This document shows, piece after piece, positions 8,260 through 17,506 of a stretch of DNA of 64,000 bases. Source of the DNA: Gallaecimonas mangrovi (lineage in GTDB: Bacteria > Pseudomonadota > Gammaproteobacteria > Enterobacterales > Gallaecimonadaceae); NCBI RefSeq assembly GCF_003367375.1, contig NZ_CP031416.1:2053501-2117500 (forward strand). Reading direction: 5' to 3'. The notes under the pieces were generated by a model. It saw only the letters and a list, made by a program, of their open reading frames with translations. It was not told the origin of the DNA and made no database searches. Each line of letters starts with the position of its first letter. Position 1 is the stretch's first letter. The translations under genes and the position numbers were made by a program.

Positions 8260-8572
8260 CTTTCCGGCAGTTACGGTCGCCCAAGGGGTCTAGGCATTAC
8301 AGCATTTTTAAGTAGACAATTTGTAGTTATTTATCAGGGTGATACTCAGGAATATAAGTCTGAACGCCTATTAAACAATCAGCCTATAGAAGCTTTCCAA
8401 GCCAATACTTATCAGTAGAATCCGTTTTGCAAGCAAGGTAATCGACCCTGTCGAGACCCCTCTTATTCAGGCCGCTTTTCCCACCTCTGCGGCCTTTTTT
8501 TTCGCCTCGAATTTATCGGCCCCTTAGCAGAGCTGCCGCATTGCGATAGACTGGCCTTTTCACCTCAATAGC
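8260..8572 (+). other. Gap between the small exported protein and sbcB; open frame without start, then terminator
   Basis: There is no start-bearing gene here. In the same frame as the upstream gene, immediately after its TAA, 52 codons stay open to a TAG at 8416-8418, with a protein-like stretch including YQGDTQEY and LLNNQPIEAFQ. It has no ATG, GTG or TTG. Codon use (AGA, AGG, CTA, ATA) is unlike the neighbours, so it may be chance or the remains of a longer protein. A terminator follows at 8469-8502. Confidence 0.35.
8469..8502 (+). terminator. Rho-independent terminator
   Basis: The arms AGGCCGC and GCGGCCT enclose a 13-base loop and are followed by eight T. The element ends a plus-strand transcript, either that of the small exported protein or an RNA from the 8260-8460 region. 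It lies about 70 bases before sbcB. Confidence 0.75.
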
Positions 8573-9997
8573 ATGCTTATGACCGCCAGCCTCCTCTTTC
8601 ACGACTACGAGACTTTTGGTGCAGACCCCAAAAACGATCGTCCCTGCCAGTTTGCGGCCATCCGCACCAATGAAAATCTCGAACCGATAGAAGAGCCCAA
8701 GGTGTGGTTTTGCCAGCCCACAGACGATTACCTGCCCCACCCTATGGCCTGCCTTATCACTGGCATCACCCCGCAGCAGGCCCTCGCGCAAGGCATGGCA
8801 GAACCCGAGTTTATTCGCCTGATCCACGGCCAAATGAGCCAGCCCCAAACCTGTACTTTGGGTTACAACAGCTTACGGTTTGACGATGAAGTCACGCGTT
8901 TTACGCTCTATCGTAATTTCTATGACCCTTACGAGCGTGAGTGGCAAAACGGCAATAGCCGCTGGGATCTTATTGACATGGTGCGTGCCACCTATGCCTT
9001 GCGTCCAGACGGTATCGAGTGGCCCATCAATGAAGAAACCTGCGCTGCGAGCTTTAAATTAGAAGCGCTGTCAAAAGCCAACAACCTTGTGCATGACAGA
9101 GCCCACGATGCCCTTTCTGATGTAGAGGCAACCATTGCCATGGCTCGCCTCATTCGCGACCGCCAGCCGAAATTGTATGACTACTTTTTTAAGCTGCGGC
9201 GCAAGCAAGCGGTGGCCCAGTTAATTGACGTTATCAACTTACAGCCACTGGTACACACCTCTAGCCGCTTTCCCGCCGCACAGGGCTGTACAACTTATGT
9301 TGTGCCATTAGCTTGGCACCCGGTGAATAAAAATGCGGTCATTGTGGTGGATTTGAACGGCGATTTAACACCGCTTTTAGAACTGGACGGTGAAGCGCTT
9401 ATTGAACGCCTTTATACAAAAACGGCCGAACTCGAGGCTGGGCAGTCTCGACTACCCGTCAAGCTGGTACACATTAATAAATGCCCTATTCTGGCGCCGG
9501 CTAAAACCCTGAGTCCAAAGCGCGCTGAGGAATTGGGTATTGACCGCGATCGCTGCCGGCACAATTTAGAACAACTTAAGGCGCAGCCGCAGCTGCGTGA
9601 AAAATTACTGGCACTCTTTAGTAACGAGAGAGACTTTGCTGATGTCGACGCCGAAGAAGCCCTTTATAACGGTTTTATCAGCGACGCCGACAAAGCCACC
9701 ATGGCACTGGTAAGAGAGTCCCAACAGCCCTACAACCTTGGCCAATTAACCTTTAAAGATAACCGGCTTAATACCCTGCTATTTCGTTATCGGGCCCGCT
9801 ATTATCCGCAAACACTAAGCGAACAAGAGCAGCTACGCTGGCGACAATACCGCGAAGAGGTGTTAATGCACGGTGCCCGCGGCTTTGGCATCCAGGCGTT
9901 CATGCAAGAGCTTGAACAGTTAGCACAAGAACGTAGCGACGATGAAAAAGCCATGGCCATACTGCAGTCGCTCTATCAGTACGCACAGAACCTTTAA
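8573..9997 (+). CDS. sbcB: Exodeoxyribonuclease I
   Basis: This 474-residue enzyme degrades single-stranded DNA 3' to 5' and acts in recombination and mismatch repair; E. coli SbcB has 475 residues. The DEDDh nuclease domain is at residues 8-190, with FHDYETFG (Asp and Glu of motif I), the GYNSLRFDDE motif II, and HDALSDVEA (motif III). The rest is the SH3-like and helical domains of ExoI (KRAEELGIDRDRC; VLMHGARGFG). Two ATG codons lie two codons apart (8573 and 8579) and neither has a good ribosome site. The gene appears to be alone. Confidence 0.95.
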   Translation: MLMTASLLFHDYETFGADPKNDRPCQFAAIRTNENLEPIEEPKVWFCQPTDDYLPHPMACLITGITPQQALAQGMAEPEFIRLIHGQMSQPQTCTLGYNSLRFDDEVTRFTLYRNFYDPYEREWQNGNSRWDLIDMVRATYALRPDGIEWPINEETCAASFKLEALSKANNLVHDRAHDALSDVEATIAMARLIRDRQPKLYDYFFKLRRKQAVAQLIDVINLQPLVHTSSRFPAAQGCTTYVVPLAWHPVNKNAVIVVDLNGDLTPLLELDGEALIERLYTKTAELEAGQSRLPVKLVHINKCPILAPAKTLSPKRAEELGIDRDRCRHNLEQLKAQPQLREKLLALFSNERDFADVDAEEALYNGFISDADKATMALVRESQQPYNLGQLTFKDNRLNTLLFRYRARYYPQTLSEQEQLRWRQYREEVLMHGARGFGIQAFMQELEQLAQERSDDEKAMAILQSLYQYAQNL

Positions 9998-10121
9998 AGG
10001 GATTTTTACGGAAAATGCAGCCCGGTTCACAGTCTGCCAACCTGAGCTTAAAATCCTGCAATATCAATTACTTTGTTAAGTAAATGTAGTAGGAATTGAG
10101 GCGTGAACTGCGCTCGGAAAT

Positions 10122-10661
10122 ATGCTTTACTCAAGCTTTAATAAAGACAATAAAACGCAACCGATGGAAACCAATGCACAAGAAAATAACGAAGGTCGAT
10201 GGCTGGCACATCTGTTGCTGGTCCCCTTCGTTATTTTTGCGATCATTGCGGTATTGATGACCGTAAAGTTCAGCATGTCGATACACGACAGGTTGCACTG
10301 GATTGAACATGCCGATAAAGCCCGGGGCGTGGTTAAGCAACACCTCATCAAACATCTGCCGCTACGTTTTGGCATGAAAGAAAAGCTACAGTTGGCCGTT
10401 TATTACACCGATCACAAAGGCCACTGGCATGAATTCATTACCAAAAGTGACTTAACCGAATACAACCCCTTTGCCCGGCCCCCGCAAGTGGGCGAAAGGC
10501 TGTGGCTTTATTATCTACCAAACACCCCCGACAAAGCGCGACTGGCCGGTTTTAACGCTTTTTGGTTGCCGGTGGTTTTGGAAGGTATTTTCTTGTTGTT
10601 TTCCGCTCTGCTTGGCTTTGCCCCGCTGCTATACATCTGGTTAAAACGCCATAACGACTGA
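10122..10661 (+). CDS. DUF3592-like membrane protein
   Basis: The protein of up to 179 residues has a membrane segment near residues 31-50, a soluble central part (about 60-140) and a second membrane segment near 147-170. The central part with ARGVVKQHLI, LAVYYTDHKGHWHEF and VGERLWLYYLP has the layout of DUF3592 proteins: a small beta-rich domain between two helices. The role is unknown. The ATG at 10122 has a weak GGAAAT before it; the next ATG at 10164 (METNAQ) would also keep both membrane segments. It lies upstream of efpL on the same strand, 58 bases away. Confidence 0.6.
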   Translation: MLYSSFNKDNKTQPMETNAQENNEGRWLAHLLLVPFVIFAIIAVLMTVKFSMSIHDRLHWIEHADKARGVVKQHLIKHLPLRFGMKEKLQLAVYYTDHKGHWHEFITKSDLTEYNPFARPPQVGERLWLYYLPNTPDKARLAGFNAFWLPVVLEGIFLLFSALLGFAPLLYIWLKRHND

Positions 10662-10719
10662 TTGTTGTTACTAAGGTCCTGGCATAAGATGCGCCATCAA
10701 ATAAAGACAGGGGCAACTA

Positions 10720-11289
10720 ATGGCCAGGGCAAACGAAATCAAAAAAGGCGTGGTAGTTGAGCTTGATGGCAAACTGCTGATCGTGCGCGACATTGACGTG
10801 CAAAACCCCAGCGCGCGTGGGGCGGCAACCCTTTATAAAATGCGTTTTTCAGATGTAAAAACCGGCCTTAAAGTCGAAGAACGCTTTAAAGGTGATGACA
10901 TTGTCAATGTGGTTGATATGGAAAAGGCCAACGTGGTGCTGTCTTACATTGACGGCGACGAACACATTTTCATGGACGAAGCCGACTACACCCAGTACCC
11001 GTTAAAATCAGCAGACATTGCCGATGAGTTGCTGTTCATTGATGAAAACACCAAAGGGGTGATGCTGCTGCTGGTTGAGGGCCAAGTCGTGGGTATTGAA
11101 CTGCCGCAATCGGTAGAAATGGTGGTAGCCGATACCGCGCCGGAAATGAAAGGCGCCTCGGCAACAGCGCGAACCAAACCGGCCAGCTTTGCCACCGGTT
11201 TAAGCGTACAGGTACCGGAATACATTAAAGTGGGTGAAAAGGTCAAAATTCACACCACTGAACGGCGCTTTATGGGACGAGCTGAATAA
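10720..11289 (+). CDS. efpL: Elongation factor P-like protein EfpL (YeiP)
   Basis: This 189-residue EF-P paralogue is nearly colinear with E. coli YeiP (190). It begins ARANEIKKG and has [14 protein letters not shown] and [14 protein letters not shown] in domain I, followed by two OB-like domains. The tip loop reads NPSARGA, with the Arg typical of EfpL instead of the modified Lys of EF-P, so no EpmA-type modification is needed. Recent work shows EfpL rescues ribosomes stalled at proline-containing motifs. A strong hairpin terminator follows directly after the stop. Confidence 0.95.
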   Translation: MARANEIKKGVVVELDGKLLIVRDIDVQNPSARGAATLYKMRFSDVKTGLKVEERFKGDDIVNVVDMEKANVVLSYIDGDEHIFMDEADYTQYPLKSADIADELLFIDENTKGVMLLLVEGQVVGIELPQSVEMVVADTAPEMKGASATARTKPASFATGLSVQVPEYIKVGEKVKIHTTERRFMGRAE

Positions 11290-11321
11290 AACCAAGGCCG
11301 CTACTGCGGCCTTGGTTTTTT
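11287..11321. terminator. Rho-independent terminator, bidirectional
   Basis: The arms ACCAAGGCCGC and GCGGCCTTGGT pair around TACT, with A-rich and T-rich flanks. It ends efpL on the plus strand and the YbaK-type gene on the minus strand. Confidence 0.9.
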
Positions 11322-11805
11322 AGTGCCAGCGTGGCTGCTCGTAAGAGATAGCGCCAACTATGGCATTTGGCAGTAAGGCGCGGAAATGTTCACCTTTGAT
11401 GTGCAGCAAGTCTTTATGGTCGCCACTTTCCATAAAAACGTCTTCCCGTTGCCAAAGCACTTCTTCTACCACGGTTTCCATGGCAAAGGCTTCCCCCATT
11501 GCGGGAATGGCACCCAGTTCACAGTCACGAAACCGCTGCGCTAATTCTCGTTCGGTAACCAACCGGCAATCTTTTTCCAATAATGCAGAGAGTCTCGACA
11601 GGCTCAACTTGTGACTGGCAGGCACAACCGCCATGACTTTGTGACCTTCGTGGTCCTCGAGGATCACCGCTTTTGCCATGTATTTCACTGCCACCTGGCT
11701 GGCGATGGCGCTTTGCAACGCCCCCTCACTATAGGGATGATGGATATGCTCAGCCCTGATGTTGCGTTGCGCCAAATACTGACGCAACGATTCTGACATG
11801 CTCAT
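11320..11805 (-). CDS. YbaK/EbsC-family aminoacyl-tRNA deacylase-like protein
   Basis: The 161-residue protein is a single YbaK/ProX-type editing domain. Family members hydrolyse mischarged aminoacyl-tRNAs in trans. Visible features are the central Lys region AVKYMAKAVILED, the strand MAVVPASHKLSLSRL and the GAIPAMG loop near residue 105. The amino acid handled cannot be told from sequence alone. The chosen ATG has GGAG six bases upstream; an in-frame TTG two codons earlier touches the GGAG and is unlikely. It ends against the shared terminator with efpL. Confidence 0.8.
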   Translation of the reverse strand: MSMSESLRQYLAQRNIRAEHIHHPYSEGALQSAIASQVAVKYMAKAVILEDHEGHKVMAVVPASHKLSLSRLSALLEKDCRLVTERELAQRFRDCELGAIPAMGEAFAMETVVEEVLWQREDVFMESGDHKDLLHIKGEHFRALLPNAIVGAISYEQPRWH

Positions 11806-11891
11806 ATGCAACTCCTCTTATCGCACTCGCTGTCAGTATAGGTGGCAAACCTTAGCTAAAACCGAGCCTGTTAAGATTCAACAGCTTAGTT

Positions 11892-12392
11892 TTACTGCCC
11901 TTCCCAAGGTTCTTTAGGGAGCTTTTGCCGCCAGTTTTGATAGCGTTGATGCACGCCTCGGCGCAGCGACTGAAAACTCCCTTCCAGGATGTCTACCCCA
12001 AGCAATACCGCTACCACCACCAAGCTGAGTTTTAACGCGGTCAAGTCATGGTGCAATGAAATCACCACGCCGATGCTGGCTAATGACCAAATAGCCGCAG
12101 CGGAGGTAACGCCTACCACCACACCATCGCGAGACATCATCACACCTGCCCCTAAAAAACCCACACCGGTAACCACCTGACCAATGATCCTTGATGGGTC
12201 CGAGCTTTCATTGGTGACCGACAATGCCGCCGCCACAAAAAAGTAGGTGCCCAGCACCACCAGCGATGAGGTACGAATACCAACCGGTTTGCCTCTTAGC
12301 TGCCTTTCAAGGCCAATAATGGCGCCGCACACTATTGCCATAACAATGTCGCCCCAACGAAATGGCGCAATATTGATAAGCTCTTGCCACAT
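11892..12392 (-). CDS. MgtC/SapB-family inner-membrane protein
   Basis: The 166-residue protein has about four to five membrane segments and the conserved MgtC core GAIIGLERQLRGKPVGIRT, GVGFLGAG and SAAAIWSLASIG. MgtC proteins help growth at low magnesium and inside hosts, in part by acting on the ATP synthase. This form is short and lacks the C-terminal ACT-like domain of Salmonella MgtC, as is common in environmental bacteria. It ends RRGVHQRYQNWRQ, a basic cytosolic tail. No magnesium-sensing leader is evident upstream. Confidence 0.88.
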   Translation of the reverse strand: MWQELINIAPFRWGDIVMAIVCGAIIGLERQLRGKPVGIRTSSLVVLGTYFFVAAALSVTNESSDPSRIIGQVVTGVGFLGAGVMMSRDGVVVGVTSAAAIWSLASIGVVISLHHDLTALKLSLVVVAVLLGVDILEGSFQSLRRGVHQRYQNWRQKLPKEPWEGQ

Positions 12393-12475
12393 CCTGAAAA
12401 CCCTCTTTGCAAACCCGGCCTGACCCTCTGCGCGCTAATGTACGCCTGTTTTTAAATGAGAAATAGACTTTCCCC

Positions 12476-12503
12476 TAACGTTATAAAAGGGCGGTGTCGA
12501 TAA
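12476..12503 (+). promoter_or_regulatory. FliA (sigma-28)-like promoter for the first chemoreceptor
   Basis: TAACGTTA, 12 bases, GTCGATAA, compared with the enteric flagellar consensus TAAAGTTT-N11-GCCGATAA. The -10 matches seven of eight. It lies 33 bases before the ATG. The same arrangement and spacing occur before the second receptor. Confidence 0.55.
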
Positions 12504-12535
12504 GCGGATTTATATGACATAGCCCGGATAACAAC

Positions 12536-14431
12536 ATGAAAAACTGGTCGATGCGTATGAAAATTCTGGCCGTTACAGGTCTTTGTTTTCTCGTATTTTT
12601 TGTAGCGGTACTCTGGCAAAGCCTGTCCGCTTTTCAGAGCAACATTAATCAATCCTTGCAAGATGAAGTGACGCTGTTTTCCAACACCTTTAGCATGAGT
12701 GTCAGTGACTGGGTACAAGACCGGCAGCATGCAATGGAAGAAGCAGCAAACTCCATTGCCAATAACCCTGATGTGCCGCCGTACCTGTTTCTGGCCCAAG
12801 CCAAAACATCAATGGGGTTTGCCCTCACCTATTTTGGCAAAGCCGATGGCACCATGATACGAAACGACCCCAGTATCCCCAGTAACCCAAACTACGACCC
12901 AAGAGTTAGAGGTTGGTACAAAGGTGCAGTTACTGCCAAGGGCAATTACATCTCAACTCCCTTTGTTTCCTCTACCACCAAAAGCTATGTGGTGACCATT
13001 GCCACTCCCGTGGTCAAAAATGGCAACATCGTTGGCGTTGTGGGTGGCAACCTGCCGTTGGACGTACTAACCCAACATGTCAATGCTCTGAAGATCCCAG
13101 GCAAAGGCTATGCGGTACTGGTAGATAAAAGCGACCAGGTCATTGCCCACCCGGATAAAAGCCGCCGCTCAAAAAGGGCATCTGCCATCACCCCCGAATT
13201 TGCCGGGGCGCCGTTAAACACCTTGGTTAATGACCATCAACTCGAAGAACGTCGCTTAGATAACCGCCAGCGTTACCTTTTTGCGCAGCAGATCCCCCAT
13301 ACCCAATGGGTGCTGATTTTAGTGATGGATAAAGACACGCTGATGGCACCGGTGCGCAAACAGCTCTACACCCAAGTGGGTATTAGTGTGCTGATCCTGA
13401 TACTGGTGGCAGTGGTACTCTCGGTGCTCATTAAAATGCTGCTCAGCCATCTAAGTGACATCACCCGCAACTTAGATGCCATCGCCAATGGTAACGGTGA
13501 CCTGACTATCCGTTTAGCGGTGAAAAGCCAAGACGAAATTGGCCAACTAGCCCATAGTTTTAACCGTTTCGTTGAGCAGCTACACGGTATTATTACCCGC
13601 TTAAGTGCTGCCTCTACTCAGCTTCAATCAGAAGCAGAGCAAAGTACCATTAGCACTCAGCAGCAAAACCTGCGTATTCAGCGGCACCAAAGCGAAATAC
13701 ACATGGTGGCCTCCGCTATCACTGAAATGGCATCAGCCACCCAAGAAATCGCTGGCAATGCCGAACAAACGGCTATTTCCTCGCGAAATTGCGTCGAGCT
13801 TGGCGAAACCGGCCGCAGTCAGGTGGCAACCAGCCAACAGTCAATTGAGCAGCTGGCCAACGAGGTTTCCCACGCCAGCAATATCATTGGTGATTTAAAT
13901 AGCCACGCCCAGAACATTACGTCCATTCTTTCCACCATTAGTGGTATTGCCGAGCAAACCAACCTGTTGGCGCTTAATGCCGCCATCGAGGCGGCTCGCG
14001 CTGGCGATCAGGGCCGCGGCTTTGCGGTGGTTGCTGACGAGGTACGAGTGCTGTCACAACGCACTCATAGCTCCACGCAAGAAATTCAAACCATGATTGA
14101 GTCCTTGCAAAGTGCCGCCATAAAAGCCGTTGAGGCCACCGACAAAGGCAGCATCATGGCCGAGCAAAGCGTGGCTGATGCCGAAGCGGCCAACCAAAGC
14201 CTGGGGGAAATTCTCACCGCTATTCATCAAATTAACGACATGGCGGCGCAAATTGCTTCAGCCGCTGAAGAGCAAACCTCTGTCACACAAGAGATCAGCA
14301 AAAACACCGAGGTTATTCGCCATGTGGGGGATGAAATGTCTAGTGCCAGCACCGAGGCCGCTGACCGGGCAACCGAACTCAACAGTCTCGGCCAACAGGT
14401 GGCGTCAGAAGTCGGTAAATTCACGATTTAA
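12536..14431 (+). CDS. Methyl-accepting chemotaxis protein, dCache sensor (copy 1)
   Basis: This 631-residue chemoreceptor has TM1 at about 8-29, a periplasmic double-Cache domain (about 35-275), TM2 at about 280-302, a HAMP domain, and a signalling hairpin whose tip [32 protein letters not shown] lies near 470-505 (residue runs split across the CheA/CheW contact). The Cache domain keeps [10 protein letters not shown], part of the amino-acid-binding motif, but the positions usually Tyr/Asp and Asp read PFVSS and GGNLPL, so the ligand is probably not a standard amino acid. No CheR-tethering pentapeptide is present at the C-terminus. The receptor is paired with a same-length paralogue directly downstream. 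Confidence 0.93.
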   Translation: MKNWSMRMKILAVTGLCFLVFFVAVLWQSLSAFQSNINQSLQDEVTLFSNTFSMSVSDWVQDRQHAMEEAANSIANNPDVPPYLFLAQAKTSMGFALTYFGKADGTMIRNDPSIPSNPNYDPRVRGWYKGAVTAKGNYISTPFVSSTTKSYVVTIATPVVKNGNIVGVVGGNLPLDVLTQHVNALKIPGKGYAVLVDKSDQVIAHPDKSRRSKRASAITPEFAGAPLNTLVNDHQLEERRLDNRQRYLFAQQIPHTQWVLILVMDKDTLMAPVRKQLYTQVGISVLILILVAVVLSVLIKMLLSHLSDITRNLDAIANGNGDLTIRLAVKSQDEIGQLAHSFNRFVEQLHGIITRLSAASTQLQSEAEQSTISTQQQNLRIQRHQSEIHMVASAITEMASATQEIAGNAEQTAISSRNCVELGETGRSQVATSQQSIEQLANEVSHASNIIGDLNSHAQNITSILSTISGIAEQTNLLALNAAIEAARAGDQGRGFAVVADEVRVLSQRTHSSTQEIQTMIESLQSAAIKAVEATDKGSIMAEQSVADAEAANQSLGEILTAIHQINDMAAQIASAAEEQTSVTQEISKNTEVIRHVGDEMSSASTEAADRATELNSLGQQVASEVGKFTI

Positions 14432-14432
14432 G

Positions 14433-14463
14433 AAAAAAGGCACCCGCGGGTGCCTTTGTTATT
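14433..14463 (+). terminator. Rho-independent terminator after chemoreceptor copy 1
   Basis: AAAGGCACCC and GGGTGCCTTT form a hairpin around CGC, followed by a T-rich run. It separates the two receptor genes into independent transcripts. Confidence 0.8.
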
Positions 14464-14533
14464 TTCTTTTGTCGCGCTCGCCGCGTCATAGCTGCGCTGG
14501 CAGACGCATACAAAATAAAAACAATAGTTAATA

Positions 14534-14561
14534 TAAAGAAAACAGAATGTTTGACCGATAA
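14534..14561 (+). promoter_or_regulatory. FliA (sigma-28)-like promoter for the second chemoreceptor
   Basis: TAAAGAAA, 12 bases, ACCGATAA, a near match to the flagellar sigma consensus (-10 seven of eight, -35 with the full TAAAG). It lies 31 bases before the ATG at 14593 and overlaps the more upstream in-frame TTG, which argues for the shorter start. Confidence 0.65.
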
Positions 14562-14592
14562 TAAGGTGTCCTTTCTCTGTATGGGTAACACC

Positions 14593-16488
14593 ATGAAAAG
14601 TTGGTCTCTTCGTTTAAAAATCCTGGCCGTCACTGGCCTCTGCTTTTTCTTGTTTTTTGTCGCTGTTACATGGCAAAGCCTTTCTGCCTTACAGCAAAAC
14701 ATCAATAAGTCATTGGAAGACGAAGTAAACCTGTTCTCTAACACCTTTAGTAGCAGCGTTGGTGATTGGATCAGCGACCGCCGCCAAGCCATGATCAAGC
14801 TGGCAGACTCCATCGCCCAGCACCCGGATATTCCAAGTTATGTATTCTTGGACCAAACCAAGGAAGGACTCGGTTTTTCACTCACTTATTTGGGGACGCC
14901 CGCTGGCGACATGTACCGTAACGATCCCAATTTAAAAAGTAAGCCCGGCTATGACCCTCGCGTACGCAGTTGGTACAAGGGCGTTATGGAAACCAATGGC
15001 AGCTTTTTAACAGCCCCTTTTGTCTCGGCCACTAACAATCAATACGTTGTCACCCTGGCCGAGCCAGTGCGCCGCGACGGCCAAATCGTCGGTGTGGTGG
15101 GCGGTAACTTGCCCTTAGACCAGTTAACCAAACACGTGAATGCACTCAAAGTACCGGGTGACGGCTACGCGGTATTGGTCGATAAAAGCGATCAGGTTAT
15201 CGCTCACCCAGATGAAAGCCGCCGCTCAAAAAAGGCGTCTGACATTACTGCTGATTTTGCCGGTGGCCCACTGGAGGCATTGGTGAAAGACCATCGTCTT
15301 AACGAGCGCAAACTCGATGGCCGCTCCCGCTACATTTTTGCTGAAGATATTCCCAACTCCAGTTGGACACTTATCTTGGTAATGGATAAAGACACCTTAA
15401 TGGCCCCGGTGCGTAAGCAGCTCTACACCCAGGTGGGTATCAGCGTGCTGATACTGGTGGTGGTGGTGCTGATTTTGTCCTGGCTGATAAAAATGCTGCT
15501 TAGCCACTTGGACGATATCACCCGTAACCTTGATGCCATTGCTAACGGTAATGGTGACCTGACCATCCGCCTGAAAGTACAAAGCGAAGATGAAATTGGC
15601 CGCCTGGCCATCAGCTTTAACCGTTTTGTTGAACAGTTGCATGGCATTATCAGCCGCCTTAAAGGCGCCTCGCAGCAGCTATTAAGTGAAGCGGAACAAA
15701 GCTCCATCGGCTCTAAGCACCAGAATGAGCGCATCCAGCGCCACCAGAGTGAAATACACATGGTGGCCACCGCTGTAACAGAAATGGCATCGGCCACTCA
15801 GGAAATTGCCTCTAACGCCGAACAAACTGCCGTGTCGGCACGTAACTGTGTGGGGTTAAGTGAATCGGGCCGCCGCCAGGTTGAGCAAAGCCAGCGTTCA
15901 ATTGAAAGCCTGGCCGCCGAAGTTGCACGAGCCAGCAGCATTATTGGCGACCTAAACGGCCATGCCCAAAACATCAACTCCATTCTTTCTACCATCAGTG
16001 GCATTGCCGAACAGACCAACTTACTGGCACTTAACGCCGCCATTGAAGCGGCTCGCGCTGGCGATCAGGGCCGCGGTTTTGCGGTGGTTGCCGACGAAGT
16101 GCGGGTGCTTTCACAGCGCACCCACAGTTCAACGCAAGAAATTCAAACCATGATTGAATCCTTGCAAGGGGCCGCAACCAAGGCGGTAGAAGCCACCGAT
16201 AAAGGCAGCGCCATGGCCGATAAAAGCGTTACCGACGCCGAAGCGGCGAACCAAAGCCTGGGTGAAATTCTCTCCGCCATCCATCAAATCAATGACATGG
16301 CCGCACAAATTGCCTCAGCGGCCGAAGAGCAAACATCGGTAACCCAAGAGATCAGTCAAAACTCTGAAGTGATCCGTAGCGTCGGTGATGAAATGTCGGT
16401 CGCCAGTAACGAAGCCACAGAGCGCGCCGACGAGTTACGTAGCCTTGGCATGCAAGTGTCAAAAGAGGTGGATAAGTTCAAACTCTAA
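14593..16488 (+). CDS. Methyl-accepting chemotaxis protein, dCache sensor (copy 2)
   Basis: At 631 residues it is exactly as long as copy 1 and colinear with it: TM1, dCache, TM2, HAMP and signalling hairpin. The HAMP and signalling parts differ at only scattered positions; the Cache domain is more diverged (for example [10 protein letters not shown] and AEPVRRDG), as expected for a tandem duplication with new ligand range. Like copy 1, it has PFVSA and GGNLPL where amino-acid sensors have acidic residues. The frame is open further upstream, but the promoter at 14534-14561 and the alignment with copy 1 ([15 protein letters not shown]) fix the start here. Confidence 0.93.
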   Translation: MKSWSLRLKILAVTGLCFFLFFVAVTWQSLSALQQNINKSLEDEVNLFSNTFSSSVGDWISDRRQAMIKLADSIAQHPDIPSYVFLDQTKEGLGFSLTYLGTPAGDMYRNDPNLKSKPGYDPRVRSWYKGVMETNGSFLTAPFVSATNNQYVVTLAEPVRRDGQIVGVVGGNLPLDQLTKHVNALKVPGDGYAVLVDKSDQVIAHPDESRRSKKASDITADFAGGPLEALVKDHRLNERKLDGRSRYIFAEDIPNSSWTLILVMDKDTLMAPVRKQLYTQVGISVLILVVVVLILSWLIKMLLSHLDDITRNLDAIANGNGDLTIRLKVQSEDEIGRLAISFNRFVEQLHGIISRLKGASQQLLSEAEQSSIGSKHQNERIQRHQSEIHMVATAVTEMASATQEIASNAEQTAVSARNCVGLSESGRRQVEQSQRSIESLAAEVARASSIIGDLNGHAQNINSILSTISGIAEQTNLLALNAAIEAARAGDQGRGFAVVADEVRVLSQRTHSSTQEIQTMIESLQGAATKAVEATDKGSAMADKSVTDAEAANQSLGEILSAIHQINDMAAQIASAAEEQTSVTQEISQNSEVIRSVGDEMSVASNEATERADELRSLGMQVSKEVDKFKL

Positions 16489-16494
16489 CTCGCT

Positions 16495-16521
16495 AAAAGG
16501 CTCCTTCGGGAGCCTTTTTTA
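16495..16521 (+). terminator. Rho-independent terminator after chemoreceptor copy 2
   Basis: AAAAGGCTCC, loop TTCG, GGAGCCTTTT and T-run: a classic tetraloop terminator seven bases after the stop codon. Confidence 0.9.
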
Positions 16522-16571
16522 TTTGTCTGTAATACCCTAGCCTGACAGCACCTTTCAAAGGATATCGAGCA

Positions 16572-16988
16572 ATGGCAAGAAGCCCGCTGCAGTTTCCCAG
16601 CAAAGTACTTTTTGAATGCCCGCTTTCCCTGCGCATTAGTGACATTAATTATGGCCAGCATCTTGGCCACGATACCTTGGTGAGTCTTTGTCATGAAGGG
16701 CGTTGTCGCTGGCTGGCAGCGCATGGCATGACAGAAGGCAACATTGATGGCGCCGCGCAAGTGGTTGCCGAGCTAAGCGTGAATTACCTTGCCCAGGCTT
16801 TTTACCCAGAGCAACTGACCATGGCACTCGCCGTTGGTGACCTTAGCAGCAAAGGAGCTGAAATTTTTCAGCAGCTTCGCCGTGAAGACGGTGTCATCGT
16901 TGCTATCAGTAAAGTGTCGGTGGTGTTTTTTGATGTTAAAGCCCAGGCACCGGTGGCGATACCTGAGGCGTTTAAAGCACTGCTTTAA
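16572..16988 (+). CDS. Hotdog-fold acyl-CoA thioesterase (4HBT family)
   Basis: This 138-residue single hotdog domain of the YbgC/FadM class hydrolyses acyl-CoA thioesters. The family catalytic region reads SDINYGQHLGHDTLVSL, in which Asp24 and the following His and Asn/Gly pattern resemble the D-x(2)-G-H-V-N motif, though less canonically than in the fadM gene of this window. AELSVNYLAQAFYPEQL is the conserved central strand. The substrate is unknown. Its stop overlaps that of the converging cupin-like gene. Confidence 0.75.
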   Translation: MARSPLQFPSKVLFECPLSLRISDINYGQHLGHDTLVSLCHEGRCRWLAAHGMTEGNIDGAAQVVAELSVNYLAQAFYPEQLTMALAVGDLSSKGAEIFQQLRREDGVIVAISKVSVVFFDVKAQAPVAIPEAFKALL

Positions 16989-17503
16989 ACCGGCGTGAGT
17001 GTAAGAGGACGAGGGTCGATATCACTTTGCGGGTGATGATGGCCCTGCCGCCCCGCTTCTATTAATGCCAAAGCGGCGAGGCTGCCCGTAACAGGCCAGC
17101 TAAGGGCTGCCCCTAAGGCTGCCGGTTTTATCTCGGTCAGTTCTTGCGCCAGTGCTTTGAGTAGCAGCCGCTGCCCGTCACCGCTGCGCTGCGCGGCTTT
17201 ATTCAGGCTTTCTTTGCACCATGTATCGTTAATCATCCCCACTCGCCCAGGCACCAACAGGCCGAGCCGTTTTGACAACCAAAGGCCGCAATAGCCACTG
17301 TTATCGCCCGCGCCCAGCGCAAAGAGCGTACCGGCTGGCAACCACAATAAATCCCCCTGGTTAAGGCGGTAATAGGCCTTACCTAGGCGCACTACGCCCT
17401 GCCCTTGTTGCCAAAGCACCAATAAGTCGGTGTCCAGGCGCTGGCGCGCCGACAAGCGCGCTTTAGCGACGGCGACATTGGCAAGAGTCAGGGGTAGATA
17501 CAT
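16985..17503 (-). CDS. Cupin-like protein resembling an AraC sensory domain, no DNA-binding part
   Basis: The 172-residue protein begins with strands typical of a cupin barrel (LLVLWQQGQGVVRLG, YYRLNQGDLLWLPAG), the pattern found in the N-terminal half of AraC-family regulators. A helix-turn-helix domain does not follow: the second half is Ala/Leu-rich with RLLLKALAQELTEI and a short tail containing GHHHPQ. It may be a stand-alone small-molecule-binding protein or a shortened regulator. Three bases separate its start from the stop of the upstream methyltransferase, so they are co-transcribed. I cannot assign a function. Confidence 0.55.
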   Translation of the reverse strand: MYLPLTLANVAVAKARLSARQRLDTDLLVLWQQGQGVVRLGKAYYRLNQGDLLWLPAGTLFALGAGDNSGYCGLWLSKRLGLLVPGRVGMINDTWCKESLNKAAQRSGDGQRLLLKALAQELTEIKPAALGAALSWPVTGSLAALALIEAGRQGHHHPQSDIDPRPLTLTPV

Positions 17504-17506
17504 TGT

